Shown: positions 7,711 through 17,660 of the stretch, one piece after another | How positions within the stretch are numbered: the stretch's first letter is position 1 | Layout of the letters: each line of letters starts with the position of its first letter | Source: Bacteroidia bacterium | GTDB taxonomy: Bacteria > Bacteroidota > Bacteroidia > SpSt-205 | Direction: 5' to 3' | NCBI GenBank assembly: GCA_025062295.1 | Contig: JANXAJ010000008.1 | Coordinates: forward strand, 1 to 60,894 | DNA: 60,894 nucleotides | The notes under the pieces: generated by a model | What the model was told of the DNA's origin: nothing | Databases searched by the model: none | Seen by the model: the letters and a program-made list of their open reading frames with translations, nothing else | Position numbers and translations under genes: made by a program

Positions 7711-9754
7711 GACCCTCAAGCGCTTTTATCTCATCCTTATTGGATCTGTCATCGCATGGATAGGATTAGCAGGTCGGTTGATGTACCTACAGTGGAAGTA
7801 TCGTGAAGCCTCTCCCTACGAGCCTTATGCTCAGCGCCCTTACCTCCGCCGAGTGGCAGGGGAGCGAGGTAGCATTTTTGCTCGGGATTATACTCTCTTA
7901 GCCACCAGCATGCCTCTCTTCCGAGTCGCAGTAGACCCTACCGCATGGGAAAAAGCAGAAATCCAAGATTCTCTTCATCTCTTAGCAGAAGGGCTGAGTC
8001 GGCTCTTTCCCGATATTTATCCTCATGCTGCGAAAGTTTGGTCTCTATTATACGAACGATGGAAAGCAGGGGATCGCCATGTCTATCTTTTGCCTTATAA
8101 GGTCCTTCTGACCTACCAGCAGCAGAAAGCTATCGCTGAACTGCCTCTTCTGCGAAATAAGTTAGGTAGAAAGGCCCTTATCATAGAAAAGATCACACAT
8201 AAAAGATCATATCCCTATGGAGGTTTAGCGCGGGCTACTCTGGGGTACTTAGTAAATGACTCTGTGGCTTGGCGAGGACTTGAGAGTGCTTTTCATGAAG
8301 TTTTACGCGGAGAGGAGCGTTGGATACTCGTTCGGCGCCTTCCGAATGGAATTGAGATCCCTTTAGAAGACTTAGCGGAATATGAGCCCCAGCCAGGGGC
8401 TGATATCTTCACTACAATAGACCCTCACCTTCAGGATATTGTGAGCGACGCTTTAGAGCGAGCAGTGAAGCGTCATCGTGCTCAAGAAGGAGTGGCTATC
8501 TTGATGGAAGTAAAGAGTGGTGAGATTCTGGCTATAGCTAATGCAGGAGAGACGTTCAATCATGCTGTGAGTACTCTCTGGGAACCTGGATCTACTTTTA
8601 AGGTAGCGACGGCAGCAGCTCTCTTAGAGGAAGGTGCGATTGAAGTGAGACAGCGTCTGCTGGTCCCCGCCACGCTTATGGTGGCGGATCGAAGCCTCTC
8701 CGATGGCTATGGTACGACTATCATGACCTTTGCAGAGGCGCTAGCTCGCTCAAGTAATGTAGCTTTTGCTAGCCTTGCCTTCAAAGTATTTGGACATCAG
8801 CCAAGGAAGTTTTATGCCTATTTAGAGAGATTTGGGCTCCTACAACGATCAGGTATCTCCCTCCATTCAGAGCCGCGTCCTACCTATATCCCCCTGCAAA
8901 GCTCTCACTTCAATCCAACGACCCTCCCTTGGATGGCGATTGGGTATAATATTCAGCTTACCCCTCTTCAGCTTTTGACTTTCTACAACATGATTGCAAA
9001 TGATGGACGATGGGTTCCTCCCAAGTTAGTGCGAGAGATAAGATACCCTGACGGGCGATGTGAAGAGCCGCCTCTGCCTCCGAGCCGACTTGTCATGAAA
9101 CCTCCTACAGCTCAGACCCTTCGTCGGCTGATGGAAGAAGTGGTAGAGAAAGGAACTGCTCGCACGATTGCGACCTCGCTTTATAGGATTGCGGGCAAAA
9201 CGGGTACAGCCAAAAAAGTAGAAGGAGGAGTGTATGTGAATCGGTATCGGGCTTCATTCGTAGGGTTTTTTCCAGTGGAGCATCCACGCTACTCCTGCAT
9301 CGTGGTGATAGATGAGCCGCAGGATGGCAGTATCCATGGCGGCGAAGTAGCAGCCCCAGTTTTTCGGGAAATAGCTGATGCTGTGGTATTTAGAGACTTG
9401 GGCGTAGCTCCTCGGTCGCTGGAACCTGTAATGCCTCGCTCGCAGCCCTCCCTACCGGTCATGGTGCAGCGGCGAGTGATCCCCCTCTATAATGCTCTGA
9501 GCATTTCTACCCCCGACCGTCCCCCCACGCCATGGGTACGCACCCATTCAACCCCTTACTATGTACAATTTCTCCCTCATAACCGCTCCCTTCCAGAGAG
9601 CACTATCGGGATGAGCTTACGCAGTGCTCTCTATGAGCTTGAACAAGCAGGATACACTGTTTATTGGAAGGGGAAAGGCCCCCTTGTAGTGGAAGTAGAA
9701 CGCCGAACTCCTGAAGAAGTTCTCTTGAAGCTCGGTTATGAAGCGCCTCTCTAA
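7703..9754 (+). CDS. ftsI: Penicillin-binding protein 3 / FtsI with C-terminal PASTA domain
   Basis: Septal peptidoglycan transpeptidase. One N-terminal membrane anchor (residues about 8-30), dimerisation domain beginning RGSIFARDYTLLATS, then the transpeptidase with SxxK at 297-300 (GSTFK), SSN at 350-352 and KTGT at 499-502. The last ~60 residues form a single PASTA-like domain (ESTIGMSLRSALYELEQAGY), as in other Bacteroidota FtsI proteins. I use the ATG at 7703, inside the end of ftsL, which gives a normal membrane anchor; an ATG 12 nt upstream is also possible. Its end overlaps murE by 17 nt. Confidence 0.95.
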   Translation: MSKTLKRFYLILIGSVIAWIGLAGRLMYLQWKYREASPYEPYAQRPYLRRVAGERGSIFARDYTLLATSMPLFRVAVDPTAWEKAEIQDSLHLLAEGLSRLFPDIYPHAAKVWSLLYERWKAGDRHVYLLPYKVLLTYQQQKAIAELPLLRNKLGRKALIIEKITHKRSYPYGGLARATLGYLVNDSVAWRGLESAFHEVLRGEERWILVRRLPNGIEIPLEDLAEYEPQPGADIFTTIDPHLQDIVSDALERAVKRHRAQEGVAILMEVKSGEILAIANAGETFNHAVSTLWEPGSTFKVATAAALLEEGAIEVRQRLLVPATLMVADRSLSDGYGTTIMTFAEALARSSNVAFASLAFKVFGHQPRKFYAYLERFGLLQRSGISLHSEPRPTYIPLQSSHFNPTTLPWMAIGYNIQLTPLQLLTFYNMIANDGRWVPPKLVREIRYPDGRCEEPPLPPSRLVMKPPTAQTLRRLMEEVVEKGTARTIATSLYRIAGKTGTAKKVEGGVYVNRYRASFVGFFPVEHPRYSCIVVIDEPQDGSIHGGEVAAPVFREIADAVVFRDLGVAPRSLEPVMPRSQPSLPVMVQRRVIPLYNALSISTPDRPPTPWVRTHSTPYYVQFLPHNRSLPESTIGMSLRSALYELEQAGYTVYWKGKGPLVVEVERRTPEEVLLKLGYEAPL

Positions 9755-11276
9755 GCTCCTCAAAGGCATCAAGGGAGTCTATCGGATTCAGGGTGAGATG
9801 GACATAGACATTACCCATCTTACTGCCGATAGTCGGGAAGTGCGGCCAGGGTCCCTATTTGTTGCCTGGAAAGGACGTACGAATGATGGGCATCGCTTCG
9901 CTCACGAAGCCGTCGCTCGGGGCGCCCGAGCAATCCTTGTAGAGACTCCTATTGAGATTGACTCCTCCGTTACCCTCCTTCAGACTCAAAACAGCCGAGA
10001 AGCCTACGCTCATTTATGTGCTGCCTGGTTTGAATACCCCGCCTATCATCTCAAAACGATTGGTATCACAGGCACTAATGGTAAAAGCTCCACAGCCTAT
10101 TATATCTATCAGCTTCTAAAAGGATTAGGACGGCGTGTAGGCCTTATTGGCACTGTCTTTTGCTTAGCAGAAGAAGAAATACTTCCCGCCACCTTGACAA
10201 CGCCTGACAGCTATGAGCTCCATCGCCTTTTGAGCTACTACCTCCAGAAGGGCATCTCTCATGTGGTGATGGAAGTGAGTTCTATCGCTTTAGATCAGAG
10301 GCGGACCGAAGGCATTCCTTTCTCCGGCGCTATTTTTACAAACCTCTCTCACGACCACTTAGATTATCACGGGTCGTTTGCTGCTTATCGTGATGCAAAG
10401 AAGCGCTTATTTGATAACCTCTCTCAGACAGCTTTTGCTCTCACAAATGCGGATGATAAGCATGGACTCTTCATGCTACAGAACACTTCAGCAGTACGGT
10501 ACAGCTACAGCCTTCAAGGAGTAGCTGATTTCTCGCTTCGCTTGCGAGACTTAGGTTTGTGGGGCATAGAATATGAATTGCATCTAAGGTACGGAGAAGC
10601 CCACCCTCATCGAGAGATACCCCTTCTACTGGAGACGAGCCCAACCCTCACTGCCCCTCTGATAGGGCGCTTCCAGGGATATAATCTGTTAGCAGCAGTA
10701 GCAGGGGCTTTTCTGATAGAGGGCGAAGGTGAGATCGCTGAGCTTCGGGCTCGCTGGCATGAACTTGTTCAACTCTCTACTTTACTAAGAACCCTTCCCG
10801 GCCGCTTAGAACCTGTTCCTCTACAAGAAGGGCGAGTAGGACTTGTAGATTATGCCCATTCGCCTGACGCTGTGGAGCAAGTGCTTCAGACGCTGCGTCC
10901 GCTTCTCTCGGGAGAAGGGAAACTCGTCGTCGTGCTTGGAGCGGGCGGCGATCGTGATCGAAAAAAGCGCGCACCGATGGGTCAGATCGCTGCTCGTCTG
11001 GCTGACATAGTCATACTAACGAGCGACAATCCCCGCTCAGAGGATCCACTCTCTATCATTCAGGAGATGATGGAAGGGATACCTCTTACTCTCCGCTCAA
11101 AGGTTTTTGCTATCCCCGATAGGCAAGAAGCCATCCAAACCGCTGTTCAGCTTTCACCGCCCCGTAGCCTCATTGCTGTCCTCGGAAAAGGGCATGAAAC
11201 TTACCAGGAAATTCAAGGCATAAAATATCCTTTTAGCGACAGGGCTGTTTTAGAAGCTTTGGCTTATGCTCACTGA
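9738..11276 (+). CDS. murE: UDP-MurNAc-tripeptide ligase MurE (meso-DAP type)
   Basis: Cytoplasmic ATP-dependent ligase adding the third peptide residue to UDP-MurNAc-L-Ala-D-Glu. Mur ligase features: ITADSR-like N-domain (LTADSREVRPGSLFVA), ATP loop GITGTNGKSST at about 109-119, SHDHLDYHGSF, and the C-domain DYAHSPDAVE. DNPRSEDP at 430-437 contains the DNPR motif that distinguishes meso-diaminopimelate enzymes from lysine enzymes, so the cell wall should be DAP-type. Ends inside mraY (11-nt overlap). Confidence 0.95.
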   Translation: MKRLSKLLKGIKGVYRIQGEMDIDITHLTADSREVRPGSLFVAWKGRTNDGHRFAHEAVARGARAILVETPIEIDSSVTLLQTQNSREAYAHLCAAWFEYPAYHLKTIGITGTNGKSSTAYYIYQLLKGLGRRVGLIGTVFCLAEEEILPATLTTPDSYELHRLLSYYLQKGISHVVMEVSSIALDQRRTEGIPFSGAIFTNLSHDHLDYHGSFAAYRDAKKRLFDNLSQTAFALTNADDKHGLFMLQNTSAVRYSYSLQGVADFSLRLRDLGLWGIEYELHLRYGEAHPHREIPLLLETSPTLTAPLIGRFQGYNLLAAVAGAFLIEGEGEIAELRARWHELVQLSTLLRTLPGRLEPVPLQEGRVGLVDYAHSPDAVEQVLQTLRPLLSGEGKLVVVLGAGGDRDRKKRAPMGQIAARLADIVILTSDNPRSEDPLSIIQEMMEGIPLTLRSKVFAIPDRQEAIQTAVQLSPPRSLIAVLGKGHETYQEIQGIKYPFSDRAVLEALAYAH

Positions 11277-12675
11277 GTTGATGCATTGGTTGGATGAGAC
11301 TTACCAGATTGCTGGGATGGGTCTTTCATCTTATATCAGCTTCCGCACCCTTATGGCGGCGCTGACTGCTGGGGGGGTAGGCTTGGCTGTAGGTCCATTT
11401 CTCCTGCGGTGGCTGCGCCGACACGCTCTGAACGAAACCATTCGGTCAGAAGGACCTCCTACCCACGCCAGCAAGAAGGGCACTCCGACGATGGGAGGAC
11501 TCCTTATCCTTATGAGCTTAGCAGCGGGTGCTCTTTTTTGGGGTGAATGGCGGAGTGCCTATTTGTGGGCTCTATTCGGTCTGGCTCTCTGGCTTGGGGC
11601 GATTGGATTTTTGGATGATTGGCTCAAGCGCCAACGAGGAAAAAAAGGACTCTCCCCTCGCCTCAAGCTATTAGGTCAGATAGGGGGAGCCCTTTGGCTT
11701 ACCACCCTCATGCTGACTGATCCCAGCTTCTACAGCACAAGAGAGCGAGTGCGTCCCGATGGACGGATTCGGATCTCCCCTCTCTTAGCAGAAGTCGGCT
11801 TCCAGAAAGGAGATAAGCTCATAGCCGTTGAAGGGCATCCCTTTCTACTAAGTGAATGGCGATTCCGCTCCACCGACGAGAAGTCTCCGTCTCCTACAAG
11901 CTATACCATTCAGCGAGAAACCACAGTGGTTCATCTACATGTGCCAAAAGGTAAGGAAGCCGCTGTCGCCGCAGAGCTTTTCGGAGAGAAGCGCCCCGAG
12001 TCCCTTTTCCGAACAAACCTTCCCTTCGTCAAGAATCAGGAAATCTCCTATGGTACAATCGGTAATTGGGTGGCCCCCTTATGGATACGCATCTTGATTT
12101 ATGGACTTCTTATTCTTCTCATCCTCACAGCTACAAGCAATGCTTTCAATCTCACTGATGGATTAGATGGGCTTGCTGCTGGCGTAGGGGCAATTGCTTT
12201 TGTCAGCTTGGCAAGTTTCGCCTACTTCTCCAGTAATCGGATATGGGCAGATTACTTTATGATTCTATACCTTCCCCATGCAGAGGAAGTAACGGTCTTT
12301 GCAGGGGCAGCGGCTGGAGCATGTATTGCTTTTCTTTGGTACAATGCCTATCCAGCGCAAGTCTTCATGGGTGACACAGGGAGCCTCATGTTAGGAGGCT
12401 TGATTGGGGCGATGGCCCTCATGGTCAAGAAAGAGCTTCTCCTTCCCCTCATCGCTGGAATCCCTTTTGCAGAAACCCTCTCTGTGATAATTCAAGTGAC
12501 TTATTTCCGCTACACCCGACGAAAGTATGGCGTAGGGCGAAGGATCTTCCGAATGGCTCCTCTTCATCATCATTTTGAACTGGGTGGCTGGCATGAGGTT
12601 AAAGTGGTTATCCGTTTCTGGATAGTAGCCCTCCTTCTAAATGCCCTCTCCTTCATAACCCTCAAGCTCAGATGA
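11266..12675 (+). CDS. mraY: Phospho-MurNAc-pentapeptide transferase MraY with PDZ-like insertion
   Basis: Integral membrane enzyme transferring phospho-MurNAc-pentapeptide to undecaprenyl phosphate (lipid I). Conserved catalytic features are present: FLDDW (Asp 117-118), NLTDGLDGLAAG (about 295-306), FMGDTGS (about 368-373) and HHHFE (434-438). At 469 residues it is far longer than E. coli MraY (360). The extra length lies at residues about 157-258, between hydrophobic segments, and includes GFQKGDKLIAVEGHPF, the typical core of a PDZ domain. Bacteroidota MraY often have a loop here, but a PDZ-like fold is noteworthy. Overlaps murE and murD. Confidence 0.93.
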   Translation: MLTELMHWLDETYQIAGMGLSSYISFRTLMAALTAGGVGLAVGPFLLRWLRRHALNETIRSEGPPTHASKKGTPTMGGLLILMSLAAGALFWGEWRSAYLWALFGLALWLGAIGFLDDWLKRQRGKKGLSPRLKLLGQIGGALWLTTLMLTDPSFYSTRERVRPDGRIRISPLLAEVGFQKGDKLIAVEGHPFLLSEWRFRSTDEKSPSPTSYTIQRETTVVHLHVPKGKEAAVAAELFGEKRPESLFRTNLPFVKNQEISYGTIGNWVAPLWIRILIYGLLILLILTATSNAFNLTDGLDGLAAGVGAIAFVSLASFAYFSSNRIWADYFMILYLPHAEEVTVFAGAAAGACIAFLWYNAYPAQVFMGDTGSLMLGGLIGAMALMVKKELLLPLIAGIPFAETLSVIIQVTYFRYTRRKYGVGRRIFRMAPLHHHFELGGWHEVKVVIRFWIVALLLNALSFITLKLR

Positions 12676-14045
12676 AGAGCACTGTAGGAATCTGGGGACT
12701 GGGAGAGAGTGGAGTAGGAGCAGCTCTCTTAGCTAAAAAATGGGGCTATGATCTCATTTTAGTTGCAGACAAGCCGCCCGCACCGAATTATGCGGCTCGC
12801 CTTCATGAGGAAGGACTTACTTGGCAAGTAACCTCTGATCCAGCCAGCCTTCTCTCTCAGGTAGAGTGGGTCGTGCGAAGCCCAGGAATCCACCCCAATC
12901 ATCAGAGTCTGCGAGTCCTTCAAGAGAGGGGAGTAACTGTTTTTTCAGACTTAGAGTGGGGGTGGCGCCATTTCCCTGCTTCTGCTCAGCTTTGGCTTGT
13001 CACAGGCTCATCTGGCAAAAGCTCTACTACCTCCCTACTCAATCACATGCTGCGTACGGCAGGACGCCACACGGTGGCCTGTGGAAATATCGGTTACAGC
13101 TTCTGCGCAGCGCTGAGTGAGCCTACAGTTTATGAGTACTATGTGGTGGAAGCCAGTTCTTTTCAGCTTTGGGATACTTTCTCTCTCATTCCGCATTTAG
13201 CAGTAATCACAAGTCTGGTACCAAATCACATAGATTGGCATGGAAGCCTCTCCGCCTATGCCGAGGCGAAGCTTCGCTTTGTAGAGCGACTTCCCTCCTC
13301 TTCCCATCTCCTCTACGATTTTGATAGTCAGCTTTTGAACCGTTGGCTTGAGTCCTATAAGATTCAGGCTCAAATATGGCGGTATAGCTTCCATCCAAGT
13401 GAGGGTATCGTTGCATGGATAGAAAAAGATAAACTTATATGCGATATGAAAACAAACGGAGATACCGAAAGATGGGAGATTTCGTATGAGGGAACTCCTT
13501 TAGAGGAGCTTCCTCAGCGTAAAAACAGCTTAGCTGCTGCGATTGCAGGACGCTTGATGGGCTTACGGCGAGCAGATCTGCGCCGCTCCTTTGAAACTTT
13601 AGAAAAAATGCCACATCGGATGGAACGCGTTGAGATCGTGGAAGGCGTCCTATACGTCAATGACTCCAAAGCCACAACGACGGATGCGGTGTGGTATGCC
13701 ATGCAGAGTTTTGAACGGCCCATTATTTGGATTGCGGGGGGCGTGGATAAAGGAAATGACTGGGGCGAGCTATTAGACATTGTTAGAGCGAGGGTAAAGG
13801 CCCTCATACTGATTGGCCAAGACCCTGAGCCGATTTATCGGGCGTTTTGTGATACCGTACCGGTGATCGAGCGTGCTAAGTCTATGAAGGAGGCAGTAGA
13901 AAAAGCTCATGCGTTAGCTCGTCCAGATGATGTAGTTCTCCTTTCACCTGGATGTGCAAGCTTTGACTGGTTTAGAAGCTATGAAGAACGCGGCAATGCC
14001 TTCAAAGAAGCTGTCCGCAACCTCAAGTCCGCCCAAGCGTCGTAA
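12672..14045 (+). CDS. murD: UDP-MurNAc-L-alanine:D-glutamate ligase MurD
   Basis: Adds D-glutamate to UDP-MurNAc-L-Ala. N-terminal Rossmann-like UDP domain (VGIWGLGESGVGAALLAKK), ATP loop at 111-118, EASSFQL, NHIDWHGS, and the C-terminal NDSKATTTDA and LLSPGCASFDWF motifs typical of MurD. The ATP loop reads TGSSGKSS instead of the usual TGTNGKTT; the catalytic Lys is kept. Length 457 is normal. Overlaps mraY by 4 nt. In most Bacteroidota ftsW and murG follow; here an unrelated reading frame begins inside its 3' end. Confidence 0.95.
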   Translation: MKSTVGIWGLGESGVGAALLAKKWGYDLILVADKPPAPNYAARLHEEGLTWQVTSDPASLLSQVEWVVRSPGIHPNHQSLRVLQERGVTVFSDLEWGWRHFPASAQLWLVTGSSGKSSTTSLLNHMLRTAGRHTVACGNIGYSFCAALSEPTVYEYYVVEASSFQLWDTFSLIPHLAVITSLVPNHIDWHGSLSAYAEAKLRFVERLPSSSHLLYDFDSQLLNRWLESYKIQAQIWRYSFHPSEGIVAWIEKDKLICDMKTNGDTERWEISYEGTPLEELPQRKNSLAAAIAGRLMGLRRADLRRSFETLEKMPHRMERVEIVEGVLYVNDSKATTTDAVWYAMQSFERPIIWIAGGVDKGNDWGELLDIVRARVKALILIGQDPEPIYRAFCDTVPVIERAKSMKEAVEKAHALARPDDVVLLSPGCASFDWFRSYEERGNAFKEAVRNLKSAQAS

Positions 14046-14736
14046 CCCTTTTAAGGTGGGGTTGCGTCGCCTGCGCCAATTGACACCCTCAGCGGTCTAT
14101 CGCTTTCGTCGTCGCATCAAGCGACTGCGTGTGTATCTTTCTCTCTATACTTTCCCAGCCGAACCTCCTACTCATCCCTCACTGGATACCCTTTTTCGTC
14201 GAGCTGGCAAACTTCGTCAGGCGTATCTCAATCTGGAATGGATTCAGGCTCATGCACCTCATTGGCGAAAAGCCGCTAAAAAAGAGGTAAAGCGTCGTCG
14301 TCGGCGCCTCAAAAGGGTATATAAGGCAGAGAGACAAACGATACGAGACCTCCTTCGTACATGGAAGGAACGATTTCCTTTTCCATGGCGCTCAGAGGAA
14401 GGTCTGCTTTTTTGGGCTCAGCAGGTCTCTCGTTGGGTCCAAGCTCAAAAGCAGAACGCTCTTAGCTTTCCAGCTCCCCCTTTTGATCCCACTCAGCTGC
14501 ATGAACTGCGAACCATATTGCGCCGTTGGGAGTTAGCAGGGACTTGGGCCCCTCTTCCCGAAACACCGCCTGCAAACCTAACCTCTTTACTGGGTAAGGT
14601 CCGAGACCTCTATCTCCTTCATAAGTGGCTTACTCGTACTGGCGCAGAAGAAGAGCTTCTGCAAAGAGTGGAGCAGCTCCAAAAAGACACAGAGGCGCAA
14701 GCCCTTGCTTTATGGAACGACTGGCGCTTTGGGTAA
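13996..14736 (+). CDS. CHAD-like helical protein
   Basis: About 246 residues, strongly basic and helical. The pattern resembles a CHAD domain: an Arg/Lys-rich first helix (AVYRFRRRIKRLRVYL), RRAGKLRQAYLNLEW, a run of basic residues around 110-125, LHELRTILRRWE and LGKVRDLYLLHKWL. CHAD domains bind inorganic polyphosphate through basic surfaces; polyphosphate binding here is inference. Possible starts at 13954, 13981 and 13996 all lie inside murD; I give the shortest overlap (50 nt). Its end overlaps the next TPR gene by 25 nt. Confidence 0.55.
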   Translation: MPSKKLSATSSPPKRRNPFKVGLRRLRQLTPSAVYRFRRRIKRLRVYLSLYTFPAEPPTHPSLDTLFRRAGKLRQAYLNLEWIQAHAPHWRKAAKKEVKRRRRRLKRVYKAERQTIRDLLRTWKERFPFPWRSEEGLLFWAQQVSRWVQAQKQNALSFPAPPFDPTQLHELRTILRRWELAGTWAPLPETPPANLTSLLGKVRDLYLLHKWLTRTGAEEELLQRVEQLQKDTEAQALALWNDWRFG

Positions 14737-17660
14737 GTCTATGCTGGGCTCAAGCATTACCGCCCCTATGGGGACCTGAATCTTTCCGAACCCAAGCAGA
14801 GCCTGCCCACTTTCACGGTGCCCAGAGCTGGGCTCGTCAGCAAGACCTTCTCTATCAGCACCGCCTACCCCTCCCTCTCCCCCTTAGTCCCCCTCCACCC
14901 CTTGTGCCTCTCTGGGAGAAATACGCTCTCTTTGACCTTCTTCGCGCCAGCACCTCTTATGAATTAGCCCAGTTCAGCCAAGCTACTCATCCCTCCTACA
15001 GAAGCCTTCTGGCTCGCTTCTATGCGGCAAAATATGCCTTCCTGAAAAGAGAATATGAAGCAGTCCTTTCCCATTTGTCGGAACTGAGACCTGAAGAGAT
15101 GCCCCGTCCCATTCGCCAGGAGATGGAATTCATGGAGGGATATGCCGCATATGCCATGGGAGATAAGGTGAAAGCCATCCAGCGTTTGCGTCCTCTCAGT
15201 GAAAAGGTAGGACCCTTTCATGATGCAGCGAACTACTACTTAGGGCTTATATATTATGAGCGGGGGGATTGGCGAGCTGCAGTTTCTCATTTAGAAGCGG
15301 TACAGACACAGGCTCTCTATGCCCAAGCTGCACCCCTCTGGCTGGCATATGCACTGGCTCAGATTCCTGACATTACTCGGCTGGTGGAGTGGGGAGAACG
15401 CTGGCTTACTCAAATGCCTCCGCCTGCCTATGCTGATACCCTCTGGGCATTCCTCGCCATAACCCTGATGCAAGTTCAGCAGTGCGAAAAGGCTGATCTT
15501 TTTGCCAAGCGAGTACCGGAGAATGCCCTTGTGCGTCTCCATCAGGGCATTTGTGCTTATCGGCAAGGCAAAGATACCTTAGCACTGCGACTATGGGAGC
15601 CTCTACTGACTGGAAAAGATTCTATCGCTTCATGGGCTCGGTATGGCTCTGCTTCTGCGCTCTATCGGCTCGGACGAAAAGAGGAGGCTCTCAGCATGCT
15701 GCGAGAGATTGCCCCTTCTCCCACCGCCCCTGCCCCTCAAGCTCTCTGGCTGACTGCCCAAATAGCCTGGGACCTCCGACTCATTGAATCAGGAAAGAAC
15801 GCCCTTTTGCTCTACCTACGGCTTCCTAATCCTCCTAAGCTTCAAGAAGCCCTTCGATACTTAGCTGAATTTTACGCTATAGAAAGGAAGTACACTGAAG
15901 CCATTCATACTCTTGATACAATAAAGGTGGGATCATTTATAGAGCCGATCCAGCGCTTCTGGCTTATGGGAGGGATAGAATTCTTCGCTGAGAAACGCTA
16001 TGCCGCAGCAGAGAGCCTTTTTGCCCGAGGGTGTAGTTTAGAGGGTCCTCATACACCCCTCCTTCTTTTCTGGCGAGGCGAAGCCATCTATCGTCAAGGA
16101 GACCTTGAGCGGGCGATTGAAGCATATAGAGCTTTTCTTAGGCATCCCCAACATAGAGCAACTCCCTATAGGGAAGAAGCCCATCTCGCCATAGCCTGGA
16201 GCTTCCTTCAGCTCAAGCGGCCAGATGAAGCCCTCCAGCACAGCGAACCTCTGCGAAAAGGAGGAAATACTTCCCTCCGCCCCCTTGCTGCCTTCGTCTC
16301 AGCAGGGTCCTACTTTTTGAAAAAAAGGTATAGCGAAGCGCTCAATCTTTATACCGAATTGCTCAAATCCAATCTAAGCCCTGTTCAAGTGCGTTATCAT
16401 CTTGCTCAGACGCTCATGCGGCTGGAGCGGTATAAAGAGGCTGAAGCTGTGCTTTTGGAAGTTCCTCCTACACTTGCGGGAGCCGATGCGGTTCTGTACT
16501 TACGAGCAGAAATATGTGCCCTTTGGTTGAACCAGCCAGCCTGTACAAAAGAAGCGGTTGAGACCCTTTTGAGATATTTTCCTACCTCCTCTAAAGCACC
16601 TTTAGCGAAAGCTCGTTTAGGCTTGGCCCAAGCTGAGTTAGGGGAGAAAGAAGAAGCGATTGCTACCCTTCAGCAGGTCTTGGGAGAATACCCCTCATTC
16701 CCAGAAGCGGCCAGGCTCGCTTTAGAAGGGCTGAGGGCCCTACTACCTGCACCGAGTTATGACAGTACCTATAAGGCATTTCTGCGGCGACTTCCCAGTG
16801 AAAGCGAGACCCGGCTCAGCTTTGAGCGGGAGCGACTTCGGCAATTAGCTGAAGCGGAGCGTTGGACAATCCTCAGCGAAGAAGCTATAGCTTTAGCTCT
16901 TCGTTTTCCTTCTCTGGCAGGCGAAGCCTTAGCTTGGCGGGCATGGGCTGCTGAGAACCTCAAGGACACCCTACGGGCTCTCAGTTACTACGAAGAACTC
17001 CTCCACTACCCAGAGCAACGCAGCCGAGCATGGGAAAGGCTTGCTCGCCTTCATGCTTCTCGCGGTGCTCTTCCAGCTGCTCTGGCAGCTCAGGACTCCT
17101 TTCTTCAATACTTACCTAAAGGAGGATATTTGCGTCTTCAAGGTCTTCTTCTCTGGGCAGACATAGCGACAGCGATAGGGAAGGGCGATACCGCTCTCAA
17201 GGTTCTCACAGGCTTTCTTCAAGATACGCTTCTCAACGAATTCTCCCGTCAGCGACTTCTTCTTGGGATTGCCGGCTTGCAGGAAAAAATGGGGTACCTG
17301 GACTCAGCCCTTCAATACCTGAGTCAAGCGGCTGCTGTCCAAAAAAACCTTCTCACAGCCGAGGCTCTCTCTCAACAAGCCCGACTGCTCTACACTCTTA
17401 AACGATATGGGGAGGCTCGTGCTGCCATCTACCGCCTAAGAGATGAACTTCCCCAGTACATAGAGCCAAGAGCGAGGGCTTACCTCATTTTGGCTCGTAT
17501 TTTGATTGACGAGAATAAGAAAAAGTCTGCTCGGCAGCTTCTTGAGAGCCTTATTGAGAATGCACCTGAAGAAGAGATTCGCCAAGAAGCAAGGGCTCTT
17601 CGGGATAGCTTGACGGCTGAGCCTCCACCTCCGCCTGTTCCAAAGAAGAAGAAACCCTAA
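14712..17660 (+). CDS. Large exported TPR-repeat protein
   Basis: About 982 residues: a signal peptide (MERLALWVSLCWAQA), then TPR-type helix pairs along nearly the whole length (AANYYLGLIYYERGDWRAAV, EAIHTLDTIK, AIEAYRAFLRHP, EALNLYTELLK), ending in a Pro/Lys tail (PPPPPVPKKKKP). Probably a periplasmic scaffold, perhaps for cell-wall or envelope assembly given its place at the end of the cell-wall operon. The start at 14712 is chosen for the signal peptide; the longer frame from 14625 would bury it. A 228-nt gap follows. Confidence 0.75.
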   Translation: MERLALWVSLCWAQALPPLWGPESFRTQAEPAHFHGAQSWARQQDLLYQHRLPLPLPLSPPPPLVPLWEKYALFDLLRASTSYELAQFSQATHPSYRSLLARFYAAKYAFLKREYEAVLSHLSELRPEEMPRPIRQEMEFMEGYAAYAMGDKVKAIQRLRPLSEKVGPFHDAANYYLGLIYYERGDWRAAVSHLEAVQTQALYAQAAPLWLAYALAQIPDITRLVEWGERWLTQMPPPAYADTLWAFLAITLMQVQQCEKADLFAKRVPENALVRLHQGICAYRQGKDTLALRLWEPLLTGKDSIASWARYGSASALYRLGRKEEALSMLREIAPSPTAPAPQALWLTAQIAWDLRLIESGKNALLLYLRLPNPPKLQEALRYLAEFYAIERKYTEAIHTLDTIKVGSFIEPIQRFWLMGGIEFFAEKRYAAAESLFARGCSLEGPHTPLLLFWRGEAIYRQGDLERAIEAYRAFLRHPQHRATPYREEAHLAIAWSFLQLKRPDEALQHSEPLRKGGNTSLRPLAAFVSAGSYFLKKRYSEALNLYTELLKSNLSPVQVRYHLAQTLMRLERYKEAEAVLLEVPPTLAGADAVLYLRAEICALWLNQPACTKEAVETLLRYFPTSSKAPLAKARLGLAQAELGEKEEAIATLQQVLGEYPSFPEAARLALEGLRALLPAPSYDSTYKAFLRRLPSESETRLSFERERLRQLAEAERWTILSEEAIALALRFPSLAGEALAWRAWAAENLKDTLRALSYYEELLHYPEQRSRAWERLARLHASRGALPAALAAQDSFLQYLPKGGYLRLQGLLLWADIATAIGKGDTALKVLTGFLQDTLLNEFSRQRLLLGIAGLQEKMGYLDSALQYLSQAAAVQKNLLTAEALSQQARLLYTLKRYGEARAAIYRLRDELPQYIEPRARAYLILARILIDENKKKSARQLLESLIENAPEEEIRQEARALRDSLTAEPPPPPVPKKKKP

